This document shows positions 41,957 to 52,024 of a stretch of 64,000 nt of DNA, piece after piece. Origin of the DNA: Streptomyces inusitatus. GTDB lineage: Bacteria; Actinomycetota; Actinomycetes; Streptomycetales; Streptomycetaceae. The notes under the pieces are model-generated. The model was not told the origin of the DNA. It made no database searches and saw only the letters and a list, made by a program, of their open reading frames with translations. The stretch lies in the NCBI RefSeq assembly GCF_014651115.1, contig NZ_BMWG01000002.1:124001-188000 (forward strand). Direction: 5' to 3'. Position numbers and translations under genes: made by a program. How positions within the stretch are numbered: position 1 is the first letter of the stretch; the number at the start of each line of letters is the position of its first letter.

Positions 41957-42940
41957 ATGAGTGACACGGCGACGGAGCCGGGCGCGGAGCTGGAGGAGTA
42001 CCGGCGGGAGCTGACCGGGTACTGCTACCGCATGCTCGGCTCGTCCTTCGAGGCGGAGGACGCCGTACAGGACACGATGGTCCGCGCCTGGCGGAGCATC
42101 GGGAAGTTCGAGGGGCGCTCCTCGCTGCGCTCCTGGCTGTACCGCATCGCGACGAACGTCTGCCACGACATGCTGACCGCCGGTGGCCGCCGGGCCCGCC
42201 CGATGGATCTGTCGGGCCCGACCCCGGTGGCCGAGGCGCGGCTGAACACCCGCCCGGAGGCCGTCTGGCTGGAGCCGGTGCCCGACGGGCGGGTGCTGAC
42301 ACCGGTCGCGGATCCGGCGGACACGGCGGTGGAGCGGGAGTCGATCCGGCTGGCCTTCGTCGCCGCGCTCCAGCATCTGCCGCCGAAGCAGCGCGCGGTG
42401 CTGATCCTCCGTGAGGTCCTGGCCTGGAAGGCCTCGGAGGTCGCCGAGCTGCTGGACACCTCGGTCCCCTCCGTCAACAGCGCCCTCCAGCGGGCCCGGG
42501 CGACGCTCGCGCAGTCGCCGCCGCCCCTGAGCGAGCAGGCGAACCCGCTGGACGCGGAGCAGAGCGAGCTGCTGGAGCGCTATGTGACGGCCTTCGAGGG
42601 CTATGACATGGAGGCGCTGAAGGAGCTGCTCCACAGCGACGCCACCCTGTCCATGCCCCCGTACGACCTCTGGCTCCAGGGGTACGAGGACATCGTCGGC
42701 TGGTTCCTGGGCGTGGGTTCGGTGTGCCGGGGCTCGCGGCTCGTCCCCACCGTGGCCAACGGGATGCCGGCCTTCGCCCAGTACCACCGCGCGGAGGACG
42801 GCGACGGCCACACTCCGTGGGCGCTGATGGTCATGGACATCCGGGACGGCAGGATCGCCGGGATCAATTCCTTCCTCGACACGGACCGCTGGTTCCCGCT
42901 CTTCGAACTGCCGGACCGGCTGCCCGCGCGGAGCGCTTGA
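41957..42940 (+). CDS. ECF sigma factor with C-terminal SnoaL-like domain (SigG/SigJ-like)
   Basis: A 327-residue sigma factor. Regions 2 and 4 are '[52 protein letters not shown]' and '[44 protein letters not shown]'. Residues about 195-320 form a SnoaL-like/NTF2 extension, as in the ECF groups that replace an anti-sigma factor with their own C-terminal domain. ATG at 41957 follows GGAGGT. The 3' end runs into a GAGCGCTT triplicate repeat. Confidence 0.9.
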   Translation: MSDTATEPGAELEEYRRELTGYCYRMLGSSFEAEDAVQDTMVRAWRSIGKFEGRSSLRSWLYRIATNVCHDMLTAGGRRARPMDLSGPTPVAEARLNTRPEAVWLEPVPDGRVLTPVADPADTAVERESIRLAFVAALQHLPPKQRAVLILREVLAWKASEVAELLDTSVPSVNSALQRARATLAQSPPPLSEQANPLDAEQSELLERYVTAFEGYDMEALKELLHSDATLSMPPYDLWLQGYEDIVGWFLGVGSVCRGSRLVPTVANGMPAFAQYHRAEDGDGHTPWALMVMDIRDGRIAGINSFLDTDRWFPLFELPDRLPARSA

Positions 42941-42960
42941 GCGCTTGAGCGCTTGAGGAC

Positions 42961-43254
42961 CTAGTCGGGATCGATGAGGTCCCTCAGGCCGATGAGGTCG
43001 AGGAGGTCGAGGAGTTCGGGGGTGGGCTCGTGGAGGCGTATTCGGCAGCCGTGGCGGCCCGCCGTGAGACGGAGGCGGGCGAGGGCCTCCACGGCGGTGA
43101 GGTCGGCGGGGGCCAGGGCCTCGACCTCGCAGACGGCCTCGGTCGCGCCGGTGTCGGTGAGCCGGGCGCTCAGTTCCTGGCAGAGCCGGGGCACATCGTC
43201 CCGGGAGACGGGCCCTTGGATGCGTACGACGACGGGGTCTGTGTTCACACCCAC
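42961..43254 (-). CDS. STAS-domain protein
   Basis: A 97-residue STAS (anti-sigma antagonist-like) protein: 'VVVRIQGPVSRDDVPRLCQELSARL', 'AVCEVEALAPADLTAVEALARLRLTAGRHGCRIRLHEP' and 'ELLDLLDLIGLRDLI'. The usual phosphorylatable Ser of the DxSG loop is not clearly present. It is convergent with the ECF sigma gene but the two need not interact. Confidence 0.8.
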   Translation of the reverse strand: MGVNTDPVVVRIQGPVSRDDVPRLCQELSARLTDTGATEAVCEVEALAPADLTAVEALARLRLTAGRHGCRIRLHEPTPELLDLLDLIGLRDLIDPD

Positions 43255-43332
43255 AGAGACCGGCGGGAGGGGCGGAATTCATCGGCGGACCGGGCCGGAA
43301 ATGCCAGGACCGGTCAGCCGATGAGCGCCGGA

Positions 43333-44610
<1,278 letters not shown>

Positions 44611-44643
44611 GGCATTTCCTCCAGAGTGGCGGATCACAGCGCT

Positions 44644-44655
44644 CTACGCGCATAG
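44644..44655. promoter_or_regulatory. Near-perfect operator at deoA
   Basis: CTACGCGCATAG (one mismatch to CTACGCGCGTAG). Read leftward it ends in TAG, which begins a TAGAGC -10-like element. Confidence 0.65.
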
Positions 44656-44671
44656 AGATCGAGCGTAAAGG

Positions 44672-44705
44672 CTGCGGCCCCTCCGTTCGCAGGGAGGGGC
44701 CGCAG
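44672..44705 (-). terminator. Terminator after cdd
   Basis: A perfect 13-bp stem: CTGCGGCCCCTCC (44672-44684) with GGAGGGGCCGCAG (44693-44705), immediately after the cdd stop. Confidence 0.85.
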
Positions 44706-44707
44706 TA

Positions 44708-45103
44708 CTAGATCAGATTCTTGGGGCCGAAGGCCTGGGGGAGCATCTCCGCCAGGGTCACGATCCCGCCCGGGGTGTCGAGCAGCAGCTCGGGCCCCCC
44801 GAACTCGTACAGCAGCTGTCGGCAGCGACCGCACGGCACGAGGCTCTCGCCCCGGCCGTCCACACAGGTGAAGTGGGTCAGCCGGCCGCCGCCGGTGGCC
44901 TGGAGCTGGGAGACGAGTCCGCACTCGGCGCAGAGCGAGAGCCCGTAGGAGGCGTTCTCGACATTGCAGCCGGTGACCGTGCGGCCGTCGTCCACCAGAG
45001 CGGCCACCCCGACCGGGAAGTCCGAGTAGGGCGCGTACGCGTGGGTCATCGCCTCACGCGCCCGGCTCCGCAGGACCTCCCAGTCGAACGCGGCCGTCGT
45101 CAC
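44708..45103 (-). CDS. cdd: Cytidine deaminase
   Basis: A 131-residue tetrameric-type enzyme. 'CNVENASYGLSLCAECGLVSQL' holds the catalytic Cys-Ala-Glu and 'VPCGRCRQLL' the remaining zinc Cys pair. It converts (deoxy)cytidine to (deoxy)uridine. It is the last gene of the importer operon, overlapping the permease stop by four bases, so uptake and deamination are co-expressed. Confidence 0.95.
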   Translation of the reverse strand: MTTAAFDWEVLRSRAREAMTHAYAPYSDFPVGVAALVDDGRTVTGCNVENASYGLSLCAECGLVSQLQATGGGRLTHFTCVDGRGESLVPCGRCRQLLYEFGGPELLLDTPGGIVTLAEMLPQAFGPKNLI

Positions 45104-46392
45104 TTGCCCTGGCCCTTGCGGTAGCGCATACCGTCCGCCTTCGGCATTCGCAGCCGTTGTGCGGAGAGCGAGAGGACCAGCAGCGTCACCACGTACGGGG
45201 TGGCGGTCACGAACTCGTTGGGAACGGTGTCCGTGGCCAGGTACCAGAGCAGCACCAGGGCGGCGATGACCGCGCTGACCACGGCCTGGACCGTGTTCTT
45301 GCGGTAGAACTTCCAGATCGCGAGGGCGACCAGGCCGATCACCAGCAGCAGCAGGAGCGCGTGGACGGTCTGGCCGCCGTTGCGGAGCTGGAGCGCGTCG
45401 GTGAAGCCGAAGAGGCCCGCGCCCATGGCGAGCCCGCCGGGCCGCCAGTTACCGAAGATCATCGCGGCGAGACCGATATAGCCCCGGCCGCCGGTCTGGC
45501 CCTCGTTGTAGATGTGCGCGGTGACCAGCGACAGGAACGCGCCGCCGAGACCGGCCATACCGCCGGAGACGATCACGGCGATGTACTTGTACTTGTAGAC
45601 GTTGACGCCGAGCGACTCGGCGGCGATCGGGTTCTCGCCGCAGGAGCGCAGCCGCAGACCGAACGAGGTGCGCCACAGCACGAAGAACGTCATCACGAAG
45701 AGCGCCACGGCCACCAGGGTCAGCAGCGACAGATTGGTGACCAGACCGCCGAGGATGCCCGCCAGGTCCGAGATCAGGAACCAGTGGTGCTTCTCGATCG
45801 TCAGCAGCCAGTCGGAGAGCCCCGGCACGGTGATGGAGGTGATCGAGTCGGCGGGCGGGGACTGCTTGGGGCTGCCGCCCGCCGCCGCGGCCTCGCCGCT
45901 GTTGAACCAGAGCTTGGCGAAGTAGGTGGTGAAACCGACGGCCAGGATGTTGATCGCGATGCCGGAGATGATGTGGTCGACGCCGAAGGTGACGGTGGCG
46001 ACCGCGTGCAGCAGTCCGCCGAGCATGCCGCCCAGCACACCGCAGAGGACGCCGATCCAGGGATCGGTCTGCCAGCCGGCCCAGGCGCCGAAGAAGGTGC
46101 CCAGGATCATCATGCCCTCAAGGCCGATGTTGACCACGCCCGCGCGCTCGGCCCAGAGGCCGCCGAGACCGGCGAGGCCGATCGGCACCGCCAGGGAGAG
46201 CGCGGCGCTGATCAGTCCGGCCGAGGTGATGTCCTGTGCTCCGGTGATCATTCGAACCGCGGAGAGGACGAGCAGCGCGCCCGAGATGATCAGCAGAACG
46301 ACCGGGAAGGACAGGCGGGTACGGCCGCCCTTGCCGCCGCTCACCTTGGGGGCGGCGGCGGGCGGCGGGGTGGAAGTCGCCGTGACGCTCAC
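45100..46392 (-). CDS. Nucleoside ABC importer, second permease
   Basis: A 430-residue membrane protein with about ten spans and the YufQ/BMP-type permease layout 'LAGLGGLWAERAGVVNIGLEGMMILGTFFGAWAG', 'NILAVGFTTYFAKLWF', 'LGVNVYKYKYIAVIVSGGMAGLGGAFLSL'. It overlaps the first permease gene by four bases and cdd by four. The N-terminal 24 residues are a Thr/Pro-rich cytoplasmic tail. Confidence 0.92.
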   Translation of the reverse strand: MSVTATSTPPPAAAPKVSGGKGGRTRLSFPVVLLIISGALLVLSAVRMITGAQDITSAGLISAALSLAVPIGLAGLGGLWAERAGVVNIGLEGMMILGTFFGAWAGWQTDPWIGVLCGVLGGMLGGLLHAVATVTFGVDHIISGIAINILAVGFTTYFAKLWFNSGEAAAAGGSPKQSPPADSITSITVPGLSDWLLTIEKHHWFLISDLAGILGGLVTNLSLLTLVAVALFVMTFFVLWRTSFGLRLRSCGENPIAAESLGVNVYKYKYIAVIVSGGMAGLGGAFLSLVTAHIYNEGQTGGRGYIGLAAMIFGNWRPGGLAMGAGLFGFTDALQLRNGGQTVHALLLLLVIGLVALAIWKFYRKNTVQAVVSAVIAALVLLWYLATDTVPNEFVTATPYVVTLLVLSLSAQRLRMPKADGMRYRKGQGK

Positions 46393-47501
46393 GCCGACAC
46401 CTCCTGCTTCTCGGAGTTACGGGCCTGGGCGGCGAGCTTCGCGCCGACCTGCCGCTGCTGGCGCTTGAGGCCGTAGCGGCGCACGACTTCGTAGGCGATG
46501 ACCACGCAGAGGACGATCACGCCCTGGATGACGCCGACGATCTCCTTGTCGTAGCCCTGGAATTCGAGCTGGCCGCTGCCGCGCTCCAGGAAGGCCCAGA
46601 GGATCGCGCCGAGGGCGATGCCGATCGGGTGGTTGCGGCCGAGGAGGGCGATGGCGATACCGGTGAAGCCGATGCCGACGGGGAAGTCGCCGCTGTACTC
46701 GTAGCTGTCGTTGAGCAGGGTCGGCATGCCGACCAGGCCCGCGACCGCGCCGGAGATCAGCATGGAGGTGACGACCATCTTCTTCACATTCACACCGCTG
46801 GCCTCGGCGGCGGAGCCGGACTGGCCGACCGTGCGCAGATCGAAGCCGAAGCGGGTGCGGGAGAGCGTGAACCAGTAGGCGACGCCCGCGAGGGCCGCGA
46901 CCACGATGAAGCCCCAGACGGGGCCGGTGGCGGTCGGGAACTCGAAGAAGTGCGAGGACTCCGGGATGGGCTTGGTGGAGATCTTGGTACCGGCGGTGTC
47001 CAGATGGCCGAGGCGGCCGGTCTGGAGGAGATAGCCGATGATCGCGGTGGCGATCGCGTTCAGCATGATCGTGGAGACGACCTCGCTGACGCCCCGGGTG
47101 ACCTTGAGGACACCGGCGATACCGGCCCACATCGCGCCGACGATCATCGCGCAGAGGATGATCAGCGGGATCTGGATCGCGCCGGGCAGGGTCAGCGCGC
47201 CGCCGAGGGCGGCGGCGAAGAAGGCGGCGAGGCGGTACTGGCCGTCGACGCCGATGTTGAACAGGTTCATCCGGAAGCCGAGGGCGACCGCGAGTCCTGC
47301 CAGGTAGTAGGTGGTCGCCTTGTTCAGGATGTAGACCTGGCTGTCCGCCTTCGACCCGTAGTCGAACATGATGCCGAAGGCGTTGAACGGCTCCTTGCCG
47401 GTCGCCAGCAGCACCACGGCGGTCACCAGGAACGCGACCACGATCGCGAGCAGCGGGGCCGCGAGGCCCAGGAGCACCCGCTCCTTGTCGATCTTCTTCA
47501 T
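46389..47501 (-). CDS. Nucleoside ABC importer, first permease
   Basis: A 370-residue permease: 'LAGLAVALGFRMNLFNIGVDGQYRLAAFFAAALGGALTLPG', 'VKKMVVTSMLISGAVAGLVGMPTLL', 'FTGIAIALLGRNHPIGIALGAILWAFLERG'. The pair of permeases forms the heterodimeric channel. Overlaps the ATPase gene by four bases. Confidence 0.92.
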   Translation of the reverse strand: MKKIDKERVLLGLAAPLLAIVVAFLVTAVVLLATGKEPFNAFGIMFDYGSKADSQVYILNKATTYYLAGLAVALGFRMNLFNIGVDGQYRLAAFFAAALGGALTLPGAIQIPLIILCAMIVGAMWAGIAGVLKVTRGVSEVVSTIMLNAIATAIIGYLLQTGRLGHLDTAGTKISTKPIPESSHFFEFPTATGPVWGFIVVAALAGVAYWFTLSRTRFGFDLRTVGQSGSAAEASGVNVKKMVVTSMLISGAVAGLVGMPTLLNDSYEYSGDFPVGIGFTGIAIALLGRNHPIGIALGAILWAFLERGSGQLEFQGYDKEIVGVIQGVIVLCVVIAYEVVRRYGLKRQQRQVGAKLAAQARNSEKQEVSA

Positions 47502-49120
47502 CGGTCCTCTCCCCCGTCCCGGGGGTCGTCCGAGCCGTCGCCGGACTCGCTGGTTTCGACGGTTTCAGCGGTTTCGGCGGGGACCTCAAGATGGCCGGAG
47601 GCCGCGCCGGTCATGGCCGAGCCCAGCTCCTCCGGGGTGATGGTCGCCGGGTCGGCGTCCGCGACCAGCCGGCCCCGGTACATCACCCGGAGGGTGTCGG
47701 AGAGCCCGATCAGCTCGTCCAGGTCGGCGGAGATCAGCAGAACCGCCAGTCCCTCGCGGCGCGCCTCGCGGATCTGGTCCCAGATCTGCGCCTGCGCGCC
47801 GACGTCCACCCCGCGGGTGGGGTGGGCGGCGATCAGCAGCTTGGGGTTGTGGCTCATCTCGCGGCCGACGATCAGCTTCTGCTGGTTGCCGCCGGAGAGC
47901 GAGGCCGCGGTGACGTCGATGCCGGGGGTGCGCACGTCGTACTCGCGGACGATCCGCTCGGTGTCGGCGCGGGCGGCCTTGAGATCGAGGAAGGCTCCCC
48001 TGCTGTTGGGCTTCTCGGTCACATGGCCGAGGATGCGGTTCTCCCAGAGCGGGGCTTCCAGCAGCAGTCCGTGGCGGTGGCGGTCCTCGGGGATGACCCC
48101 GATGCCGTCCTCGCGGCGCTTGCGCGTCGGGGTCTGCGAGATGTCCTGGCCGTCGAGGGTGAGCACACCGGTGTCCAGATGGCGCATGCCCATGATCGCC
48201 TCGACCAGTTCGGACTGGCCGTTGCCCTCCACTCCGGCGATGCCGAGGACTTCGCCCTTGTGGATGGTGAAGTCGATGGAGTCCAGTACGGCGCGGACGA
48301 CTCCGTCGGGGTCGGTCGCGGTCAGCCGCACTTCCTTGACCTGGAGCATCGGCACATCGGTGACGGTGGACTCACGGGTCTCGGGCGAGGGCAGCTCGCT
48401 GCCGACCATCAGCTCGGCGAGCTGCTTCGGCGTGGTGGAGGCGGGGTCGGCGGTGCCGACCGTGGTGCCCCGGCGGATGACGGTGATGTCGTCGGCGACC
48501 GAGAGCACCTCGCCGAGCTTGTGCGAGATGAAGATGACCGTGAGGCCCTCCGCCTTCAGCTCCCGCAGATTGTCGAAGAGCGCGTCGACCTCCTGCGGCA
48601 CCAGGACGGCGGTCGGCTCGTCCAGGATCAGTGTGCGCGCGCCCCGGTAGAGAACCTTGAGGATCTCGACCCGCTGGCGGTCGGCGACGCCGAGGTCCTC
48701 GACATGGACGTCGGGCCGGATGCCGAGGCCGTACGCGTCCGAGATCTCCTTGATCTTGGCGCGGGCCCGGTCGCCGATGCCGTACAGCTTCTCGGAGCCG
48801 AGGACGACGTTCTCAAGGACGGTGAGGTAGTCGGCGAGCATGAAGTGCTGGTGCACCATGCCGATGCCGCGGGCGATGGCGTCTCCGGGGTTGGAGAAGG
48901 AGACCTGCTCGCCGTCCACCGCGATGGTGCCCTCGTCCGGCTTCTGCATGCCGTAAAGGATCTTCATCAGGGTGGACTTGCCCGCGCCGTTCTCGCCGAC
49001 GAGGGCGTGCACGGTGCCGCGGGCCACGGTGATGTCGATGTCGTGGTTGGCCACGACTCCGGGGAATCGTTTGGTGATGCCGCGGAGCTCTACGGCATGG
49101 GGACTGCTGGACGCTTTGAT
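47498..49120 (-). CDS. Nucleoside ABC importer, duplicated ATPase (start codon uncertain)
   Basis: A protein of about 540 residues with two nucleotide-binding domains: Walker A 'GENGAGKST' in the first and a degenerate 'GVEGNGQSE' in the second, with signatures 'LGVADRQRV' and 'LSGGNQQKL'. This is the RbsA/MglA/YufO arrangement. The family core begins at 'AVELRGITKRFPGVVANHDI', which is encoded upstream of the first canonical start (GTG 49054). Between an in-frame stop and that GTG there is no ATG, GTG or TTG. An ATC at 49118-49120 has GGAGAG six bases upstream and fits as a rare start; GTG 49054 would cut the first strand. Confidence 0.88.
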   Translation of the reverse strand: MKASSSPHAVELRGITKRFPGVVANHDIDITVARGTVHALVGENGAGKSTLMKILYGMQKPDEGTIAVDGEQVSFSNPGDAIARGIGMVHQHFMLADYLTVLENVVLGSEKLYGIGDRARAKIKEISDAYGLGIRPDVHVEDLGVADRQRVEILKVLYRGARTLILDEPTAVLVPQEVDALFDNLRELKAEGLTVIFISHKLGEVLSVADDITVIRRGTTVGTADPASTTPKQLAELMVGSELPSPETRESTVTDVPMLQVKEVRLTATDPDGVVRAVLDSIDFTIHKGEVLGIAGVEGNGQSELVEAIMGMRHLDTGVLTLDGQDISQTPTRKRREDGIGVIPEDRHRHGLLLEAPLWENRILGHVTEKPNSRGAFLDLKAARADTERIVREYDVRTPGIDVTAASLSGGNQQKLIVGREMSHNPKLLIAAHPTRGVDVGAQAQIWDQIREARREGLAVLLISADLDELIGLSDTLRVMYRGRLVADADPATITPEELGSAMTGAASGHLEVPAETAETVETSESGDGSDDPRDGGEDR

Positions 49121-49200
49121 GGCGCACTCTCCAGGACAGGAGTGGAGGAGCAGAGGCGGTGGTGGCGAAAACTACCGCGTAGCACCCCGTAGCTGGGAAA

Positions 49201-49212
49201 CTACGCGCGTAG
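49201..49212. promoter_or_regulatory. Palindromic operator (perfect copy) upstream of the importer ATPase gene
   Basis: CTACGCGCGTAG, with a degenerate companion CTACCGCGTAG at 49172-49182. Read leftward, its final TAG begins a TAGTTT -10-like element. It lies between the lipoprotein gene and the ATPase gene, so the transporter has a second regulated promoter. Confidence 0.72.
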
Positions 49213-49264
49213 CGTCGCCAAATCGTGAAAGACCCTGGCGCGCTCGCCGAACGCGATACGTGCG

Positions 49265-49306
49265 TCGGGGCCCGGAGGGGCGGCTGGCCGCTCGTCCGGG
49301 CCCCGA
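49265..49306 (-). terminator. Terminator after the lipoprotein gene
   Basis: TCGGGGCCCGGA (49265-49276) pairs perfectly with TCCGGGCCCCGA (49295-49306), 13 bases past the lipoprotein stop. It would separate a high-level lipoprotein transcript from the ATPase-permease operon. Confidence 0.8.
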
Positions 49307-49318
49307 TGCCTGGCTGGA

Positions 49319-50374
49319 TCAGGTGGTGGTGTTGACCTTGATCTGGCCGTCCACGATCTTCTTCTTCGCCTCGTCGAGCTTGCCCTGGATGTCCTTCAGG
49401 TGGTCGCCCGTGGTGGTGAGGCTGACGCCGTCCTCCGCGAGGGAGTAGGTGTGCGTGCCGGTCAGCGGCTTGCCGTCCTTGACGGACTTGGCCAGTTCAA
49501 AGACGCCGGTGTCGACGTTCTTGACGACCGAGGTCAGGATGACGGAGGCGTACTTCTTCAGGGCCGGGTCCTTGGCCTGGTCCGAGTCGACGCCGATCGC
49601 CCAGGAGCCCTTCTTGGCCGCGACGGCCTCGATGGCGCCGGCGCCGGAGCCGCCCGCGGCGGTGTAGATCACGTCGACGCCCTTGTCGAGCATGCCCTCG
49701 GCGGCGCCCTTGCCCTTGTCGGGGCTGCCGAAGCCGGAGAGGTCGGTACCGGTGGTCAGGTACTGGATCTGGACCGACGCCTTGGGGTTGGTCTCCTTGA
49801 CGCCCTGCTCGAAGCCGGCCGCGAACTTCTTGATCAGCGGAAGGTCGACACCGCCGATGAAGCCGATCTTGCCGTCCTTCGACTTCAGCGCGGCGGCGAC
49901 GCCCGCGAGGTAGGAGCCCTGCTCCTCGGTGAAGACGATGTTGTCGACGTTCTTGGCGTCGGAGATCGAGTCGACCAGGCCGAAGCTCGTCTTGGGGAAC
50001 TGCGGAGCGACCTTGTCGATCGTGTCCTTGTAGGCGAAGCCCACGGCGACGACGGGGTTGAAGCCGCCCTTCGCCAGCGAGGCGAGACGCGCCTCGCGGT
50101 CCGCCGGGGTCTCGCCGTGCTTGGCGGTGAGCTCCTTGGTCTCGGCGCCCAGCTCGGCCTTGGCCTTGTCCAGGCCGCGGGCGGCGGAGTCGTTGAAGGA
50201 GTTGTCGCCGCGGCCGCCGACGTCGTAGGCCATGCCGATCTTCAGCTTGCCGTCGGCGGCACCGGTGGACTCGGTGGTGGTGGACTCGGTGGACGCCTCA
50301 CCGCACCCGGAGGCGGTGAGAGCGAGGGCCGCGGAGGCGAAACACGCGGCAGCGATCTTGGATACCCGGCGCAA
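49319..50374 (-). CDS. BMP-family nucleoside-binding lipoprotein
   Basis: A 351-residue lipoprotein, TTG start after AAGGGG. A signal peptide ends with the lipobox 'LTASGC'. The mature part has the BMP/PnrA pattern 'KIGMAYDVGGRGDNSFNDSAARGLDKAKAELG', 'VVAVGFAYKDTIDKVAPQFP' and 'VIYTAAGGSGAGAIEAV'. Relatives bind guanosine and other nucleosides. The longer frame that begins at 50470 reads through the operator and is not the start. Confidence 0.92.
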   Translation of the reverse strand: MRRVSKIAAACFASAALALTASGCGEASTESTTTESTGAADGKLKIGMAYDVGGRGDNSFNDSAARGLDKAKAELGAETKELTAKHGETPADREARLASLAKGGFNPVVAVGFAYKDTIDKVAPQFPKTSFGLVDSISDAKNVDNIVFTEEQGSYLAGVAAALKSKDGKIGFIGGVDLPLIKKFAAGFEQGVKETNPKASVQIQYLTTGTDLSGFGSPDKGKGAAEGMLDKGVDVIYTAAGGSGAGAIEAVAAKKGSWAIGVDSDQAKDPALKKYASVILTSVVKNVDTGVFELAKSVKDGKPLTGTHTYSLAEDGVSLTTTGDHLKDIQGKLDEAKKKIVDGQIKVNTTT

Positions 50375-50435
50375 GAGGAGGCCCCTTCGAGACTGACCGA
50401 AAGCGCCTCTTCCGGCGCTGGTTTTGCGGCGATCG

Positions 50436-50447
50436 TAACGCGCGTAG
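50436..50447. promoter_or_regulatory. Operator variant upstream of the lipoprotein gene
   Basis: TAACGCGCGTAG on the plus strand (CTACGCGCGTTA leftward), two mismatches to the palindrome. A TACGAT -10 overlaps its end, 61 bases before the TTG start. Confidence 0.6.
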
Positions 50448-50571
50448 ATGTCAGTTAAAGCCCTGTTCATGAGTCGTTATCGGATCGTCGCGAACCAGGC
50501 GTGTGAAGGACGGAGCGTAGCGTTACGGCACGGGGACGGGTGGTGCGCACGGGGCTGGGGACGCGACCCCG

Positions 50572-50605
50572 GGAATGCCCTGGAATCGCGCTTCCAGGGC
50601 GTTCC
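50572..50605 (-). terminator. Terminator after the amidohydrolase gene
   Basis: GGAATGCCCTGGAA (50572-50585) pairs with TTCCAGGGCGTTCC (50592-50605) with one G-T pair. It lies 11 bases after the leftward amidohydrolase stop. Confidence 0.7.
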
Positions 50606-50615
50606 GGTTGTGGTG

Positions 50616-51851
50616 TCAGCCGCGGGCCGCGTGGAGCAGGGCCGTGGCGGTGAAGAGCTCGACGCCGACCTTGATGGCGCGCTCGTCGGCGTCGAAATCG
50701 CCCCGGTGGAGATCGCGCTTGACCGGGTCGCCGGGGGTGCGCACCCCGAGCCTGGCCAGTGCGCCGGGAACCCGTTCCAGGTACCAGGAGAAGTCCTCGC
50801 CGCCCAGGCTCTGTTCGGTGTCCTCGACGGCGGCGGGGCCCAGCCGGACGGTCTGCGCCTCCCGCAGCAGCTCGGTGACGTAGGGATCGTTGACCACGGG
50901 CGGCACGCCCCGGATGTAGTTGATCTCCGACTTGGCCCGGTGGAGCGTGGCGATCTCGTCGATGGCCGCGTGGACCAGATCGGGCGCGGCCCGCCAGCCC
51001 GGCAGATCCAGGCAGCGGACGGTGCCGGAGAGTTCCGCGTGCTGGGGGATGACATTGCAGGCGTGGCCCGCCTCGATGCGTCCCCAGGTGACGGCGAGCC
51101 CCGAGCGGGCGTCCACCCGGCGGGCGAGCAGGGCGGGGACCTCGGTGGCCACCTTCGCCGCCGCCGTGACCAGGTCGGTGGTCAGATGCGGGCGGGCGGT
51201 GTGGCCGCCGGGCCCGTCGAGGGAGACTTCGAGCCGGTCGCAGGCGGAGGTGATGGGGCCGGGCCGCAGCCCGATGACGCCCGCGTCGACCCGGGGGTCG
51301 CAGTGGACCGCGACGATCATGCCGACGCCGTCCAGCACCCCTGATTCGATGGCGTCGGACGCGCCGCCGGGCAGCACCTCCTCGGCGGGCTGGAAGATCA
51401 GCCGTACCGGGCGCGGCAGCAGCCCCTGCCGGTCCAGCTCGGCCAGGACCAGTCCGGCCCCCAGCACCGTGGCGGTGTGGATGTCGTGGCCGCAGGCGTG
51501 CGCGCGGTCCGGGACGGTGGAGCGGTAGGGCACGCCGGTCTTGGTGTCGGGGATGGGGAGCGCGTCGATGTCCGCGCGGAGCGCGAGAAGTGGCGTTTCT
51601 CCGTCCCACTCGCCGATGTCACACAGGAGTCCGGTGCCGACGGAGAGCACCCGTGGTTCGAGACCGGCCTCTTCGAGGCGCGCCTTGAGGGCGGCGGTCG
51701 TACGGAACTCCTGGTTGCCCAATTCGGGGTGCATGTGCAGATCGCGGCGGAAGGCGATCAGCTCGGCGCGCAGCGATTCGGACAGAGTGCCGGGGAGGGC
51801 GACGCCCCCGGGCAGGTCGGTTTCGGACTCGCGGGACATCAGTTGGTTCAC
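50616..51851 (-). CDS. M20-family amidohydrolase/peptidase
   Basis: A 411-residue zinc hydrolase. Metal and catalytic residues are seen in 'FRRDLHMHPELGNQEF', 'AHACGHDIHTATVLGAG', 'IFQPAEEVLPGGA' and 'SLGGEDFSWYL'. The family cleaves N-acyl amino acids, hippurate and similar amides. The GTG at 51851 has TACTCT seven bases upstream and no ribosome site, suggesting a leaderless message. No functional link with the nucleoside genes is evident. Confidence 0.9.
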   Translation of the reverse strand: MNQLMSRESETDLPGGVALPGTLSESLRAELIAFRRDLHMHPELGNQEFRTTAALKARLEEAGLEPRVLSVGTGLLCDIGEWDGETPLLALRADIDALPIPDTKTGVPYRSTVPDRAHACGHDIHTATVLGAGLVLAELDRQGLLPRPVRLIFQPAEEVLPGGASDAIESGVLDGVGMIVAVHCDPRVDAGVIGLRPGPITSACDRLEVSLDGPGGHTARPHLTTDLVTAAAKVATEVPALLARRVDARSGLAVTWGRIEAGHACNVIPQHAELSGTVRCLDLPGWRAAPDLVHAAIDEIATLHRAKSEINYIRGVPPVVNDPYVTELLREAQTVRLGPAAVEDTEQSLGGEDFSWYLERVPGALARLGVRTPGDPVKRDLHRGDFDADERAIKVGVELFTATALLHAARG

Positions 51852-52024
51852 CTGTTGAAGAGTAGGCCCAGGAGGGGGCCAACTGACCGCTGATCAACAA
51901 AAGTTCAATCCTACAGGCGAAGGAACAGCGGCCCCCAGGTGCATGATCTCGGATATCTGTGGGTAAGCTCACGCCTCTTTTCGAACGTACCCCACCGTGC
52001 GGGACCCCGCCGCCGGGCGGCTCC

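Noticed and set aside
46629..48650. 673-codon rightward open frame over the importer genes
   Set aside because: Shadow of the leftward permease and ATPase genes, low-complexity translation.
49319..50470. Longer lipoprotein start at ATG 50470
   Set aside because: It would translate through the operator and bury the signal peptide; TTG 50374 has a ribosome site and a proper signal sequence.
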